Shown here: in pieces, positions 9,051-18,169 of the stretch
How the letters are laid out: every line of letters starts with the position of its first letter
Numbering within the stretch: the stretch's first letter is position 1
From: Rhodopirellula bahusiensis
Lineage (GTDB): Bacteria; Planctomycetota; Planctomycetia; Pirellulales; Pirellulaceae
NCBI RefSeq assembly: GCF_002727185.1
Contig: NZ_NIZW01000002.1
Location: 310,001-374,000 of the forward strand
Direction of reading: 5' to 3'
Length of the DNA stretch: 64,000 bases
Position numbers and translations under genes: made by a program
The notes under the pieces: model-generated
The model's database searches: none
What the model saw: only the letters and a program-made list of their open reading frames with translations
Told to the model about the DNA's origin: nothing

Positions 9051-10310
9051 ATGAAAGCATTACGTGACGCATTTGACAGCGTCCACCCGTTCTTTGCCAA
9101 AGGCGGACTGCTCGAGAAAGCGTACCCAATGTACGAAGCTCTCGACACGTTCTTGTTCACGCCAGGCGAGACGGCTCACGGACGCACGCACGTGCGCGAC
9201 AACATTGACCTGAAACGCATGATGATCACGGTCGTCTTCGCGTTGGTACCGGTCACGTTGTTCGGCATGTGGAACACGGGATACCAAGCCAACACGGCCA
9301 TCCAAAAGATGACCGAAGCTCATGTCGACGTCGATTATGACTGGCATCACAGCGTTCACACTGCGATTGGTCTGGGGCACGATCCAGCCAACCACGTGGA
9401 CAACTTCATCTATGGGGCGATCTTCTTCATCCCCATCTACGTCGTTTGTATGTTCGTCGGGGGACACATCGAATTGGTCTTCAGTGTCCTTCGTGGGCAC
9501 GAGATCAACGAAGGGTTCCTGGTCACCGGATTGCTCTTTCCGCTCACGCTCCCGGCGTCGATACCACTGTGGCAGGTCGCTGTGGGAATCGCGTTTGGGG
9601 TGATTGTCGCCAAAGAAGTCTTTGGCGGCACGGGACGTAACTTCCTCAATGTTGCACTGACTTCGCGAGCGTTTTTGTACTTCGCCTACGCTGGTCAAAT
9701 CAGCGGTGACAAAGTCTGGACCGCAGTCGATGGTTTCTCGGGTGCAACGGCACTCGGGCAAATGGCCAACGCCAGCGAAGACGCTGTCGGATCGCTCAGT
9801 GCTGTCCAGTACGTCTGGGGTGCGGAAGAGCCGATCACCTGGATGAGTGCCTTCATCGGAACCATCCAAGGATGCGTCGGCGAAACCAGTGCTCTGCTTT
9901 GCTTGGTTGGTGCTTTGATCTTGATCGCTTCGGGCATCGGATCATGGAAAATCATGGGCGGTGTAATCGCTGGTGTGACCGCAACGGCACTGTTGCTTAA
10001 CGCAGTGGGCAGCGAGACGAACGCCATGTTCTCCGTGCCGTTCTACTGGCACCTGGTCATCGGCGGAGTCGCCTTTGGTTTGGTGTTCATGGCGACTGAC
10101 CCGGTCAGTGCCTCGATGACAGAAACGGGCAAATGGATCTACGGTCTTTTGATCGGGTTCATGACCGTCCTGATTCGTGTCATCAACCCTGCTTTCCCAG
10201 AAGGCATCATGCTGGCGATCTTGTTCGGCAACGTGTTCGCACCGTTGATCGATTGGGGCGTCGTCCAACTCAACATCCGCCGGAGGGCCGCACGTTATGT
10301 CACAGCCTGA
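9051..10310 (+). CDS. nqrB: Na+-translocating NADH:quinone reductase subunit B
   Basis: 419 aa polytopic membrane subunit carrying a covalently bound FMN and forming part of the Na+ and quinone pathway. Multiple hydrophobic helices are evident from about residue 58 onward. The flavinylation motif SGAT lies in [11 protein letters not shown], with the acceptor threonine at about residue 233; this is the site used by ApbE, encoded at the end of the cluster. The C-terminus overlaps the start of nqrC by 14 bp, consistent with translational coupling. Length and motif match the family. Confidence 0.95.
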   Translation: MKALRDAFDSVHPFFAKGGLLEKAYPMYEALDTFLFTPGETAHGRTHVRDNIDLKRMMITVVFALVPVTLFGMWNTGYQANTAIQKMTEAHVDVDYDWHHSVHTAIGLGHDPANHVDNFIYGAIFFIPIYVVCMFVGGHIELVFSVLRGHEINEGFLVTGLLFPLTLPASIPLWQVAVGIAFGVIVAKEVFGGTGRNFLNVALTSRAFLYFAYAGQISGDKVWTAVDGFSGATALGQMANASEDAVGSLSAVQYVWGAEEPITWMSAFIGTIQGCVGETSALLCLVGALILIASGIGSWKIMGGVIAGVTATALLLNAVGSETNAMFSVPFYWHLVIGGVAFGLVFMATDPVSASMTETGKWIYGLLIGFMTVLIRVINPAFPEGIMLAILFGNVFAPLIDWGVVQLNIRRRAARYVTA

Positions 10311-11208
10311 TTCGACTATGAAAACGATCGTGACCGCGACAATTCTGTGCGTGGTCTGCTCGTTCGCCGTCAGTGCCGCCGCGGTGGCTCTGCGACCGAT
10401 GCAAGAAGAGAACAAAAAGCTCGACCGTCAACGCAACATTCTGGACGCCGCCGGTTTGTCCAAGGGTGAGTTCGGGAAATCAGCCGCTGAGTTGGACAAA
10501 GAGCAAATCGAAATGCTTTGGACTTGGGTCAGTCCTGAATTGGTCGACCTAGAAACCGGCGAAGTCTACACCGACTTGGTTGGCGAGGAAGCAGAGAAGT
10601 ACGACCCTCGTGAAGCTGCAAAGAAAGACGCCGAGAGCATCGAGATCACCGACCCGCAATTCGACATCGGTGTCCCTCGTCGCGAAAAAGTGGCTCGCGT
10701 TTATTACGTGACAAAACCTGGCAACTCCACGCCTGCGATGGTTGTGTTGCCTGTTTACGGCAAGGGCTTGTGGTCAACGCTGTACGGCTACATGGCGCTG
10801 AAGAACGATCTTGAAACGATTGCTGGTCTAACATTTTACGAGCACGCTGAAACACCTGGACTGGGTGGCGAAGTGGACAACACGAAGTGGAAGGCTCAGT
10901 GGGTCGGCAACAAGCTGTACGACACGGATGGCAACCCAGCCGCCCGCGTCGCCAAGGGACCCGCACCCGACGGCGACGAGTTCGCTGTTGACGGATTGTC
11001 GGGAGCCACGATCACGTGTCGCGGCGTGACCAACCTGGTTCGCTACTGGGCTGGCCCTGATGGATACGGTCCTTTCCTGGACCAAGTGAAGCAACGATTT
11101 ACCGGTGACGCATCTGCGGAAGCCGATCAACCTGAATCATCCGTCGAAAGCGGTGTCGAACAATACGACATCGACAACGTCGGTCCCAAAGAACCGGTGG
11201 GAGAGTAA
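10297..11208 (+). CDS. nqrC: Na+-translocating NADH:quinone reductase subunit C
   Basis: 303 aa with one N-terminal membrane helix ([20 protein letters not shown]) and a large periplasmic FMN-binding domain. The motif [11 protein letters not shown] holds the covalent FMN threonine at about residue 238. GLGGEVDN earlier in the domain is also typical of NqrC/RnfG. The C-terminus is extended by an acidic tail of about 35 residues ([19 protein letters not shown]) not usually prominent in proteobacterial NqrC. ATG 10297 overlaps nqrB; an internal ATG at 10318 is a possible alternative. Confidence 0.95.
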   Translation: MSQPDSTMKTIVTATILCVVCSFAVSAAAVALRPMQEENKKLDRQRNILDAAGLSKGEFGKSAAELDKEQIEMLWTWVSPELVDLETGEVYTDLVGEEAEKYDPREAAKKDAESIEITDPQFDIGVPRREKVARVYYVTKPGNSTPAMVVLPVYGKGLWSTLYGYMALKNDLETIAGLTFYEHAETPGLGGEVDNTKWKAQWVGNKLYDTDGNPAARVAKGPAPDGDEFAVDGLSGATITCRGVTNLVRYWAGPDGYGPFLDQVKQRFTGDASAEADQPESSVESGVEQYDIDNVGPKEPVGE

Positions 11209-11211
11209 ACC

Positions 11212-11838
11212 ATGGCTGCCCCCAAAGTCGGCAAGGTCCTGTTCGGGCCCGTTATCGACAACAACCCGATCGCGTTGCAGATTCTCGGCATTTGTAGTGC
11301 TTTGGCTGTGACGACCAGCATCCAAGTCTCGTTTGTCATGGCTCTCGCCGTGGTGGCGGTGACCGGATGTTCGAACGCCGCGGTGTCGTCGATTCGTCAC
11401 TACATTCCCGGCAGCATTCGGATCATCGTTCAGATGACCGTGATTGCTTCGCTGGTGATCGTCGTTGACCAAGTGTTGAAGGCGTACATGTACGACATCA
11501 GCAAACAGCTTTCGGTCTTCGTTGGGTTGATCATCACCAACTGCATCGTCATGGGACGAGCGGAAGGTTTCGCCATGAAGAATGGCGTTTGGATCAGCTT
11601 CCTCGACGGAATCGGAAATGGTTTGGGATACGGATTGGTCCTGATCGTTGTCGCGTTCTTCCGCGAATTGTTCGGCAGCGGAACGCTGTTGGGCTTCGAG
11701 CTTTTTCAACTCGACCGCAATGGCGGTTGGTACAACCCAAACAATTTGATGCTGTTGCCGCCCAGTGCGTTCTTCATCATTGGGTTCATGATTTGGGTCA
11801 TTCGTTTGAACAAACCTGAACAAATCGAAGAGGCCTAA
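11212..11838 (+). CDS. nqrD: Na+-translocating NADH:quinone reductase subunit D
   Basis: 208 aa integral membrane subunit. It has the NqrD/RnfE pattern of six helices with the paired motifs [11 protein letters not shown] and [14 protein letters not shown], whose cysteines (with those of NqrE) are known to hold an intramembrane iron-sulfur centre in the complex. The start ATG at 11212 is three bases after the nqrC stop, so the genes are tightly packed. Length agrees with homologues. Confidence 0.95.
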   Translation: MAAPKVGKVLFGPVIDNNPIALQILGICSALAVTTSIQVSFVMALAVVAVTGCSNAAVSSIRHYIPGSIRIIVQMTVIASLVIVVDQVLKAYMYDISKQLSVFVGLIITNCIVMGRAEGFAMKNGVWISFLDGIGNGLGYGLVLIVVAFFRELFGSGTLLGFELFQLDRNGGWYNPNNLMLLPPSAFFIIGFMIWVIRLNKPEQIEEA

Positions 11839-11841
11839 GTC

Positions 11842-12483
11842 ATGTTCGAACAATACCTCAGCATCTTTTTGAAAGCGGTCTTCGTCGAGAACCTCGCGCT
11901 CGCATTCTTCTTGGGAATGTGCACGTTCTTGGCGGTCAGCAAAAACGTCAAAACGGCGATCGGTTTGGGATTCGCGGTCATCGCAATCGAAGCCATCACC
12001 GTTCCTGCCAACCAACTGATCTACAGCCTGTTGCTGAAGAAGGGTGCGTTGACCTGGGTCAATGATCTCTTGATTAGCACGGACACTTACAACTTCGCGG
12101 AGGTCGACCTGACCTTTCTCGGGTTCATCAGCTACATCGGCGTGATTGCCGCCTTGGTTCAGATCTTGGAAATGTTCCTCGATCGATTCATTCCAAGCCT
12201 TTACAACGCCCTGGGGATTTTCCTTCCTCTGATCACCGTGAACTGCGCCATCCTCGGTGCGTCGCTGTTCATGGAGCAACGTGAGTACGCGTTCGGCGAA
12301 TCGGTTGTTTACGGATTCGGTTGTGGTGTCGGATGGGCACTCGCGATCGTGGCGTTGGCAGGGATTCGAGAAAAAATGAAGTACAGCGACGTTCCTCCAC
12401 CGCTTCGCGGTTTGGGGATCACGTTTATCACGGTTGGTTTGATGTCATTGGCTTTCATGTCCTTCAGCGGCATCCAGCTTTAG
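11842..12483 (+). CDS. nqrE: Na+-translocating NADH:quinone reductase subunit E
   Basis: 213 aa integral membrane subunit, paralogous to NqrD with inverted topology. [16 protein letters not shown] and [19 protein letters not shown] carry the conserved cysteines that pair with NqrD. Start ATG at 11842 follows the nqrD stop by three bases. The gene is followed by a 135-bp spacer holding stem-loops rather than by nqrF directly. Confidence 0.95.
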   Translation: MFEQYLSIFLKAVFVENLALAFFLGMCTFLAVSKNVKTAIGLGFAVIAIEAITVPANQLIYSLLLKKGALTWVNDLLISTDTYNFAEVDLTFLGFISYIGVIAALVQILEMFLDRFIPSLYNALGIFLPLITVNCAILGASLFMEQREYAFGESVVYGFGCGVGWALAIVALAGIREKMKYSDVPPPLRGLGITFITVGLMSLAFMSFSGIQL

Positions 12484-12510
12484 ACCGCCGAAACCATCGC
12501 AATGACGTGC

Positions 12511-12589
12511 GTCAGCCATTTGGCTGACAGCAGTGAGTTTGTCAGCCCTCGCGGCTGACGTGAGTTTTGACTGTCAGGCAAGTTTGCCT
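12511..12589. repeat. Three small hairpins between nqrE and nqrF
   Basis: GTCAGCC-ATTT-GGCTGAC (12511-12528) and GTCAGCC-CTCGC-GGCTGAC (12541-12559) share the same 7-bp arms. A third hairpin AGGCAA-GT-TTGCCT lies at 12576-12589. They fill the only spacer inside the nqrA-F run. They could be REP-like repeats, an mRNA processing or stabilising element, or a weak attenuator; no U-tract is present. Confidence 0.7.
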
Positions 12590-12618
12590 CGCGTGCACCC
12601 CTCAATTTCTGATTCAAA

Positions 12619-13878
12619 ATGCTTTCCCTTTCTTTGATGATCGCAGCCGTTGATCCGATGGAAGTCGTCTTTGGCGTCGTCATGTTCACCATCGTGGTGA
12701 TCGCGTTGGTGTTGCTGATTTTGGCTGCGAAGAGCCAATTGGTTGCATCCGGCCCGGTCAAGATCATGATCAACAACCAAAAAGAAGTTTCGATTCCGGC
12801 CGGCGGGAAATTGCTCGGTGCTCTCGCCGATGCGGGCATCTTCGTCAGCAGCGCATGCGGTGGCGGTGGTACCTGTGCCCAGTGCAAGGTCAAGGTTACC
12901 GAGGGCGGTGGCGATTTGCTGGCGACTGAAACCGGCCACATCAACAAGAAAGAAGCGGCCGATGGGGAACGACTTTCCTGCCAGGTCGCAGTGAAGAACG
13001 ACATGGTCGTGGAAGTTCCACCCGAAGCGTTCGACACTCAGAAGTGGGAATGCACGGTCAAGAGCAACGACAACGTCGCGACGTTCATCAAAGAGTTTGT
13101 CCTGCAGCTTCCCGAAGGTGCCGAGGTTGATTTCCGTGCCGGTGGTTACATTCAAATCGAATGCCCTCCCCACGAGATCCATTACAAAGACTTCGAAATC
13201 GACGAAGAGTATCACCCGGACTGGGACCAGTACAACATTTGGCGTTACGTGTCGAAGGTGGAAGAACCGGTCATCCGTGCTTATTCGATGGCCAATTACC
13301 CCGGCGAGAAGGGCATCATCATGCTCAACATCCGGGTCGCTTCGCCGCCACCACGTGCTCCTGAGGGAACGCCTCCTGGGAAGATGAGCAGTTACATCTT
13401 CTCGCTCAAACCTGGCGACAAAGCCACGATCAGTGGTCCTTATGGTGAGTTCTTCATCAAGGACAGCGAAGCGGAAATGGTCTACATCGGTGGTGGTGCC
13501 GGAATGGCTCCTCTGCGAAGTCACATCTTTGAGTTGTTCAAACGACAGAAGACCGATCGCAAGGTCAGCTACTGGTACGGTGGCCGTAGTCTTCGCGAAT
13601 TGTTCTACATCGAACACTTCCGCGAAATCGAGAAGGACTTCCCGAACTTCAAGTTCAACATCGCGTTGTCTGAGCCTCAACCAGAAGACAACTGGGACGG
13701 CTACGTCGGGTTCATTCACCAAGTGTTGCTGGACAACTACCTCAGCAAGCACCCCGCACCAGAAGACATCGAGTATTACATCTGTGGTCCTCCAATGATG
13801 AATGCCGCTGTGTTCCGTATGCTCGATGAATTGGGTGTTGAACCTGAGAACATCGCCTACGATGACTTCGGCGGTTGA
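12619..13878 (+). CDS. nqrF: Na+-translocating NADH:quinone reductase subunit F
   Basis: 419 aa NADH-oxidising subunit. An N-terminal helix ([18 protein letters not shown]) anchors it. A plant-type [2Fe-2S] domain follows with Cys80, Cys86, Cys89 and Cys121 ([12 protein letters not shown], then RLSCQVAV). The FAD domain carries [11 protein letters not shown]. The NADH-binding domain has [12 protein letters not shown] and ends YDDFGG, the usual C-terminus. ATG 12619 is the natural start, placing the helix at the N-terminus. This completes nqrABCDEF in the canonical order. Confidence 0.95.
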   Translation: MLSLSLMIAAVDPMEVVFGVVMFTIVVIALVLLILAAKSQLVASGPVKIMINNQKEVSIPAGGKLLGALADAGIFVSSACGGGGTCAQCKVKVTEGGGDLLATETGHINKKEAADGERLSCQVAVKNDMVVEVPPEAFDTQKWECTVKSNDNVATFIKEFVLQLPEGAEVDFRAGGYIQIECPPHEIHYKDFEIDEEYHPDWDQYNIWRYVSKVEEPVIRAYSMANYPGEKGIIMLNIRVASPPPRAPEGTPPGKMSSYIFSLKPGDKATISGPYGEFFIKDSEAEMVYIGGGAGMAPLRSHIFELFKRQKTDRKVSYWYGGRSLRELFYIEHFREIEKDFPNFKFNIALSEPQPEDNWDGYVGFIHQVLLDNYLSKHPAPEDIEYYICGPPMMNAAVFRMLDELGVEPENIAYDDFGG

Positions 13879-13938
13879 TGCGGCGGTGACTGGTTGCCGT
13901 TGCGAACCAATTTGAAAGCAATTGAAGATTACGAGTTC

Positions 13939-14140
13939 GTAGGCAACGGAGGCCCTCGGTTGTCGTCCTGTTTGAATGCAACTGAGAGCCTCAGTCGCCT
14001 ACGAGATTGATGCGACTGAGAGCCTCAGTCGCCTACGAGTGAGCCACCGTCCGAGACTCTCGGTTGCGATGCTTTTATGTAGACAACCGAGGCTCTTCGG
14101 TTGTCATGTTTCACGTCGGCAACCGAGCCCTTCGGTTGCC
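13939..14140. repeat. Array of GTAG-headed hairpins between nqrF and apbE
   Basis: At least five related palindromes lie in about 200 bp: 13942-13964, 13978-13998, 14012-14032 (GCGACTGAG-AGC-CTCAGTCGC), 14082-14105 and 14118-14140 (arms GGCAACCGA/TTCGGTTGCC). A shorter one is at 14051-14063. The first is preceded by GTAG (13939), the pair at 13978-14032 is followed by CTAC, and that at 14082 overlaps a GTAG at 14079. All share the core (C/G)AACYGAG with variations. This is a REP cluster and occupies most of the 399-bp gap. Confidence 0.8.
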
Positions 14141-14277
14141 TTCCTGATTGCGAGTGCAAACGATTGCATTCGGGATGGTCACCGATCTCGTTGGCCAAAT
14201 CGCTCATGCAACATGGACTGATCGCCGAACGGATTCTTCGCTCAGGACTCCAGATCCAAACCAATGCGATTCTTTCG

Positions 14278-15597
14278 ATGAGAACTCATTCCAGCGTTGT
14301 TGCTTTCTTTGGAAGTTGGTTCCTCGCAGCGTATTGTTGGGCGGCGACCGCACATGCCGCGGACCCGCTGACACTTCGCGGTGCAACCATGGGCACGACC
14401 TACATGGTCAAGGTCCACTCGCCTCCGGTAGAAGCGGACTGGGAGTCGGAAACGGCCGCTGCGATCGATCGCGAACTTCGTTCGGTCAACGATCAGATGT
14501 CGACATATCTGAAATCGTCCGAGCTCAGTCAATTCAACGACTCCGATTCGACCGAATGGTTCGACGTCAGTGCTGATACCGCTGGAGTTGTCGCTGCAGC
14601 CTTGGATCTTTCGGAGAAGACGGGCGGTGCCTTCGACGTCACCGTTGGGCCGTTGGTGGATCGTTGGAGCTTCGGTGCTGGTGAACGGACGAACGACGTT
14701 CCGAGCGAAGACGAGCTGGAAGAGCTGAAGAAAAGTGTCGGCTATCAGCATCTGCAATCGCGATTGGATCCGCCGGCTTTGAAGAAAGACATCGCGGGCC
14801 TGCGAGTCGACCTTTCTTCGATTGCCAAGGGACATGGTGTCGACCGAATCGTGGAGTTGTTGAAACGCCGTGGGGCAGAGAACGTGTTCGTCGAAGTTGG
14901 CGGCGAGGTCCGAGTGGCAGGCGACAAGTCGGGTGACTCATGGAAGGTGGGCATTCAGCAGCCTGATGCTGGCGGACGAGAACTCTTGGTCGCTCACAAA
15001 ATTCGCGACGCTGCGATGGCAACCTCCGGCGACTACCGCAACTTCTTTGAAGTTGGGGACCAACGCTATTCGCACACCATCGATCCGCGGACGGCTCGAC
15101 CGGTCACCAATGGATTGGCATCCGTCAGTGTGATCACCGAGACTTGTATGCTCGCGGATGGTTGGGCGACCGCATTGAATGTGGTCGGCCAGGAAGAAGC
15201 GATGCGATTGGCTCGCGAAAATGAGCTGAGTGTGCTGGTTGTTCAGCGGCTCAATTCTGGATTCGTGAGCAGCGGCACGGGTGAGTTGGCGGAGTACGCC
15301 GACGCGGATGTCTCAGCCGATGTTGCGGGTGCGGATGCCGCCACGACCAAGGCAGAGAAATCCGAAGCGAAGACATTCACGCAGCGCATGGCACCAGTGC
15401 TATTGATGACGGGGCTCACCTTCGGGGCGGTACTGCTGGCTATGGCCGTCGGCGTCATCTTCGGTCGCCAAGCCATCAGCGGATCGTGCGGCGGATTGAA
15501 CGCCAAGGTCGACGAGGATGGCGTTTCGCGTTGCACGATGTGCAGCACGCCCTCAGAAGCCTGCCAAGAGCTACGTGACAAGATGGTCGAGAAATAG
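14278..15597 (+). CDS. apbE: ApbE flavin transferase fused to a C-terminal NqrM-like domain
   Basis: 439 aa. A signal peptide (MRTHSSVVAFFGSWFLAAYC, cleaved near AHAA) leads to an ApbE domain: RGATMGTTYMV, LVDRWSFG, DLSSIAKGHGVD, and HTIDPRTARPV, the FMN transferase that attaches FMN to the SGAT threonines of NqrB and NqrC. After an acidic linker comes a helix (LLMTGLTFGAVLLAMAVGVI) and a four-cysteine tail beginning GSCGGLNAK with Cys404, Cys419, Cys422 and Cys429. Helix plus SCGGL plus further cysteines is the signature of NqrM, the separate small Nqr maturation protein of proteobacteria. The start at 14278 is chosen for the signal peptide; the frame runs back into REP sequence to 14101. 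Confidence 0.9.
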   Translation: MRTHSSVVAFFGSWFLAAYCWAATAHAADPLTLRGATMGTTYMVKVHSPPVEADWESETAAAIDRELRSVNDQMSTYLKSSELSQFNDSDSTEWFDVSADTAGVVAAALDLSEKTGGAFDVTVGPLVDRWSFGAGERTNDVPSEDELEELKKSVGYQHLQSRLDPPALKKDIAGLRVDLSSIAKGHGVDRIVELLKRRGAENVFVEVGGEVRVAGDKSGDSWKVGIQQPDAGGRELLVAHKIRDAAMATSGDYRNFFEVGDQRYSHTIDPRTARPVTNGLASVSVITETCMLADGWATALNVVGQEEAMRLARENELSVLVVQRLNSGFVSSGTGELAEYADADVSADVAGADAATTKAEKSEAKTFTQRMAPVLLMTGLTFGAVLLAMAVGVIFGRQAISGSCGGLNAKVDEDGVSRCTMCSTPSEACQELRDKMVEK

Positions 15598-15631
15598 CGG
15601 GCTTGTCATTCAGGCGGCCCGTTGCTTCGTC

Positions 15632-16474
15632 CTAGCAATCTTGCATTCGTTTGCGGAAGTCTGAGAGCTCAATCTTCGGGACGATGTTGCTGGCTTTCGT
15701 GCCGAGTGCGACGGCGGCAATATAGCCTTGCCGTGGAATCACGTTGCGAATTTGCCAGTGGCGACCCTGGGCAAGTGATTCGTCTTTGAGAATCAGTCGC
15801 GGGGAATTCGAGGCTGCATTCTCAAACGCAAATTGGTCCAGCGGCGTGTGCAAGCCGGTCCCGATGGCCTTGATGAACGCTTCTTTGAGCGTCCAGATCT
15901 TGAGGAACAAAGCCTGTTTCGCGTCGCTGTTTTTGACCCGGTCGAGCTGGTCAATTTCTTCCGGGGCGAAGTAGCGTTGCGCGAGTCCCGGATCGGTTTT
16001 TCGGTCCAGGCCTTCGATGTCGACGCCGAGCCATTCATCGGCGGCTTCGGCTCCAATCCCGCAAACAACGAGGCCCTTGGTGTGGGCGATATTGAAGGGG
16101 CGTCGAAGTTGTTCGGGGGTTTCGACGATCGGTTTGCCGTGATCGAGGCTTCGAAACTGGATTTGATGCGGGGCGGTTTGGGTGTCAGCGATCAGGAATC
16201 GGGCCATGCCGCGTCCGATCACGTGCTGATGCCGCGCTGATGCGACGCGGAATTTCGCCGCCGATTGGTGCTCTTCTTGCGGCAACCAACGCATGCAGAA
16301 CGACTCGATCTTGCCGGGAGTGTCCTGGGCCGCCGAGGCGTACCAAAGTTGGATCGGGGATTGCTGGTTCAGCGGTCGACCCGGCGCAGTGGTGGGCAGC
16401 TCGGAGTCGTCGATGTTCGATTGTACGGGGGGATTTTTCGTCATGGCTGCCATGATCGACAAAACAGGGCCCAC
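15632..16474 (-). CDS. 4'-phosphopantetheinyl transferase (Sfp type)
   Basis: About 280 aa cytoplasmic enzyme that activates acyl or peptidyl carrier proteins by transferring phosphopantetheine from CoA. Family motifs are visible in order: RFLIADT and HGKPIV, FNIAHTKGLVV, GVDIEGLDRKTD (Mg-binding Asp/Glu), and KIWTLKEAFIKAIGTGL (the WxxKEAxxK signature). Downstream ATGs give starts 8 or 11 residues shorter (16450, 16441), and the true start is uncertain. It is divergent from the small gene at 16546 and convergent with apbE. No carrier protein or synthase lies nearby, so its partner is unknown. Confidence 0.88.
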   Translation of the reverse strand: MGPVLSIMAAMTKNPPVQSNIDDSELPTTAPGRPLNQQSPIQLWYASAAQDTPGKIESFCMRWLPQEEHQSAAKFRVASARHQHVIGRGMARFLIADTQTAPHQIQFRSLDHGKPIVETPEQLRRPFNIAHTKGLVVCGIGAEAADEWLGVDIEGLDRKTDPGLAQRYFAPEEIDQLDRVKNSDAKQALFLKIWTLKEAFIKAIGTGLHTPLDQFAFENAASNSPRLILKDESLAQGRHWQIRNVIPRQGYIAAVALGTKASNIVPKIELSDFRKRMQDC

Positions 16475-16545
16475 CCGTCAATCACGCTGACGGGGATCTA
16501 GAAAAGGAGTGTTCGTGGGCGCGGATTCGGCTCGATGAAAACGAT

Positions 16546-16941
16546 ATGATTCGCGATCCATTTCCACTGCCGTGCCTGCTCGCCGAAGACGCTCTCGAAG
16601 CGATTTCGTTTGACCGCGGAATGTTGTGGTTGGTCGCGGGCTTTTTGCTGTTGGGATGGGTTTTGGCGCGGATGACGATTTCCCGGCGACGGAAGGCCAT
16701 CCAGCAACGCGGGGAGAGCAGGGAAACACAGCGGCGTTTGGACTCGCAGGTCAAGACAGCTCTCCCTCTCAGTGACGCGCCGATCGAGACGCAGCGTTGG
16801 CAGGTCGCGATGTTCGACCTGCAACGAGAGCTGACTGGTGATTTGGACACCCGTGCCGCCGTTGTTCAAAACCTGATCCGACAAGCGGACCAGCGAATCG
16901 CGATGCTGCAGGAACTCGAGCGTCGCCATCAGGCTGAGTGA
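16546..16941 (+). CDS. Small membrane-anchored hypothetical protein
   Basis: 131 aa. One transmembrane helix (MLWLVAGFLLLGWVLARM) near residues 26-43 is followed by a basic stretch and a long, charged, probably coiled-coil C-terminus (RWQVAMFDLQRELTGDLDTR, then QADQRIAMLQELERRHQAE). No family recognised. It may be a single-pass scaffold facing the cytoplasm. It is divergently arranged from the phosphopantetheinyl transferase with about 70 bp between starts. Confidence 0.65.
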   Translation: MIRDPFPLPCLLAEDALEAISFDRGMLWLVAGFLLLGWVLARMTISRRRKAIQQRGESRETQRRLDSQVKTALPLSDAPIETQRWQVAMFDLQRELTGDLDTRAAVVQNLIRQADQRIAMLQELERRHQAE

Positions 16942-17024
16942 GCACAGTTAACATTGGTGTGCGACGCCGAGATAAACTGGATGGAAAGATGTCCATTCGT
17001 TGACTTGGAATTGTCGCTGATACC

Positions 17025-17029
17025 GGAGG
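17025..17029 (+). promoter_or_regulatory. Shine-Dalgarno site fixing a TTG start
   Basis: GGAGG at 17025-17029 lies six bases before TTG 17036. Clear ribosome-binding sites are rare in this window, so this one is informative for the start of the following gene. Confidence 0.6.
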
Positions 17030-17035
17030 CGCGCT

Positions 17036-17419
17036 TTGTTTCGATTCAGTCTCGCAACGCTGATTGCTTTGCCGATCGTGGTGGCGTCGTTTGACTTTGC
17101 GGTGGTTCGTCCGGTGGTCGCAACGGTTGTTTACTTCGCCATCGCAGCGATGCTGTTTCTCTACGGGGTGACCGCGAAGCAGGTTGAATCGCAATTGGAC
17201 GTGAAGTCCAGGCCCGGGTTCGTTTTCGCGACGGGTTGTTTGATTGCATGTGTGTTGGTTCTGATGTCCGTGCAAACCCTGAGAAAAACGTCTCGGAAGT
17301 TTCGTGAATGGTCGGTGGCACATCGCATGGAACGCTCGGGCTATCGAAAGGTTTGGGATGAGCCGACCTACGGGCGGAACGGGCAGGTCCTTTCGCGAGG
17401 GTACCGTTGGGAAAAGTGA
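17036..17419 (+). CDS. Small membrane protein with MFRFSL-type N-terminus
   Basis: 127 aa, function unknown. It begins MFRFSLATLIALPIVVASFD, an N-terminus recurrent in small planctomycete membrane proteins, and has three hydrophobic segments (about residues 7-20, 30-46 and 63-80) then a polar C-terminus. The TTG start at 17036 is supported by GGAGG six bases upstream. The next gene begins 24 bp after the stop and is also a small membrane protein, so the two are likely co-expressed. Confidence 0.65.
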   Translation: MFRFSLATLIALPIVVASFDFAVVRPVVATVVYFAIAAMLFLYGVTAKQVESQLDVKSRPGFVFATGCLIACVLVLMSVQTLRKTSRKFREWSVAHRMERSGYRKVWDEPTYGRNGQVLSRGYRWEK

Positions 17420-17443
17420 TGTTTGCCAACGCTGAGTGGAGCC

Positions 17444-17917
17444 ATGATGAATCCATATGAGAATCAGTCGCTGATTGAAGATCGCTACCAGGTGGATGTC
17501 GTTCGCACGCCCCTGACGTACATGCATGCACTGTTGGTTGGAGTTGGGGTGTCGATCATCACCCCGGTCTACTTGTCCGTGAGTTGGCATGTTCGATCGG
17601 GAACCCTCTGGGTTTCCGACATAACGTTCTGGCTGCGTGAGTTCACGATCCCGGTGACCGTCGGAATCGCCGTGGCGTTGTTGGGAGCGTGGTTGGTGCC
17701 TTCCCGTTTGACCCGATGGCTGACGGCCTACCGCCTCTTGGTGCCATTCATCGTGCTCACTGCATTGTTCTCCACGATGTTCACGTTGCTGGGCTACGGT
17801 TACCTCAACCAGCCCATCCAGTTAGGCCGTATTTACCTGACGTCGCTGTCGGCGTTCCATGCCGTGATCGTCGCCACCGCCGTGTTCTTGCACCTCGCCT
17901 GCCGCCCGCGACCTTGA
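17444..17917 (+). CDS. Four-helix membrane protein of unknown function
   Basis: 157 aa. Four hydrophobic segments are visible: YMHALLVGVGVSIITPVYLS, FTIPVTVGIAVALLGAWLV, LLVPFIVLTALFSTMFTLLG, and HAVIVATAVFLHLACR. ATG 17444 is preferred because the codons between 17423 and 17444 look like spacer. No family signature recognised. It ends just before the left copy of the RAYT-flanking repeat. Confidence 0.6.
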   Translation: MMNPYENQSLIEDRYQVDVVRTPLTYMHALLVGVGVSIITPVYLSVSWHVRSGTLWVSDITFWLREFTIPVTVGIAVALLGAWLVPSRLTRWLTAYRLLVPFIVLTALFSTMFTLLGYGYLNQPIQLGRIYLTSLSAFHAVIVATAVFLHLACRPRP

Positions 17918-17920
17918 TTG

Positions 17921-18044
17921 CGTAGGCCAGGTCCCACCTGGCGATCATAGAAGGCCGGTGATTGATGGGCTTGCGCGGGGGCGGGTTTGTCGCCTCGCTT
18001 TGTTCCAAAGCATCGGTTGGGGTGCCATGTGAGACATGGCCTAC
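17921..18044. repeat. Left 124-bp flanking repeat of the RAYT gene (family B BIME)
   Basis: Begins CGTAG then the perfect palindrome GCCAGGT-CCC-ACCTGGC and ends GCCATGT-GAG-ACATGGC-CTAC. It is thus an inverted pair of GTAG-headed hairpins. An internal palindrome GCTTTG-TTC-CAAAGC is also present. It matches the copy at 18754-18877 at 122 of 124 positions by eye. Confidence 0.9.
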
Positions 18045-18169
18045 GATGCTTCGTGACGAGTCTTTGGTGTCAAGGAATGAGTTGTGTGTGTGGCGTGCTG
18101 CGGGCTATGGAGGCTTGCAGGTGCAATTTTCAGTTGGCTTCGTTGCGGGACAATCGATATGGTCGGGTG

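Noticed and set aside
11137..12279. 380-codon minus-strand frame across nqrC-nqrE
   Set aside because: Antisense to three tightly packed, motif-confirmed nqr genes; its composition (very rich in Asp, Gln, Arg, His) is typical of a shadow frame.
12574..13752. 392-codon minus-strand frame opposite nqrF
   Set aside because: nqrF has all cofactor motifs on the plus strand, and the opposite frame shows no family features.
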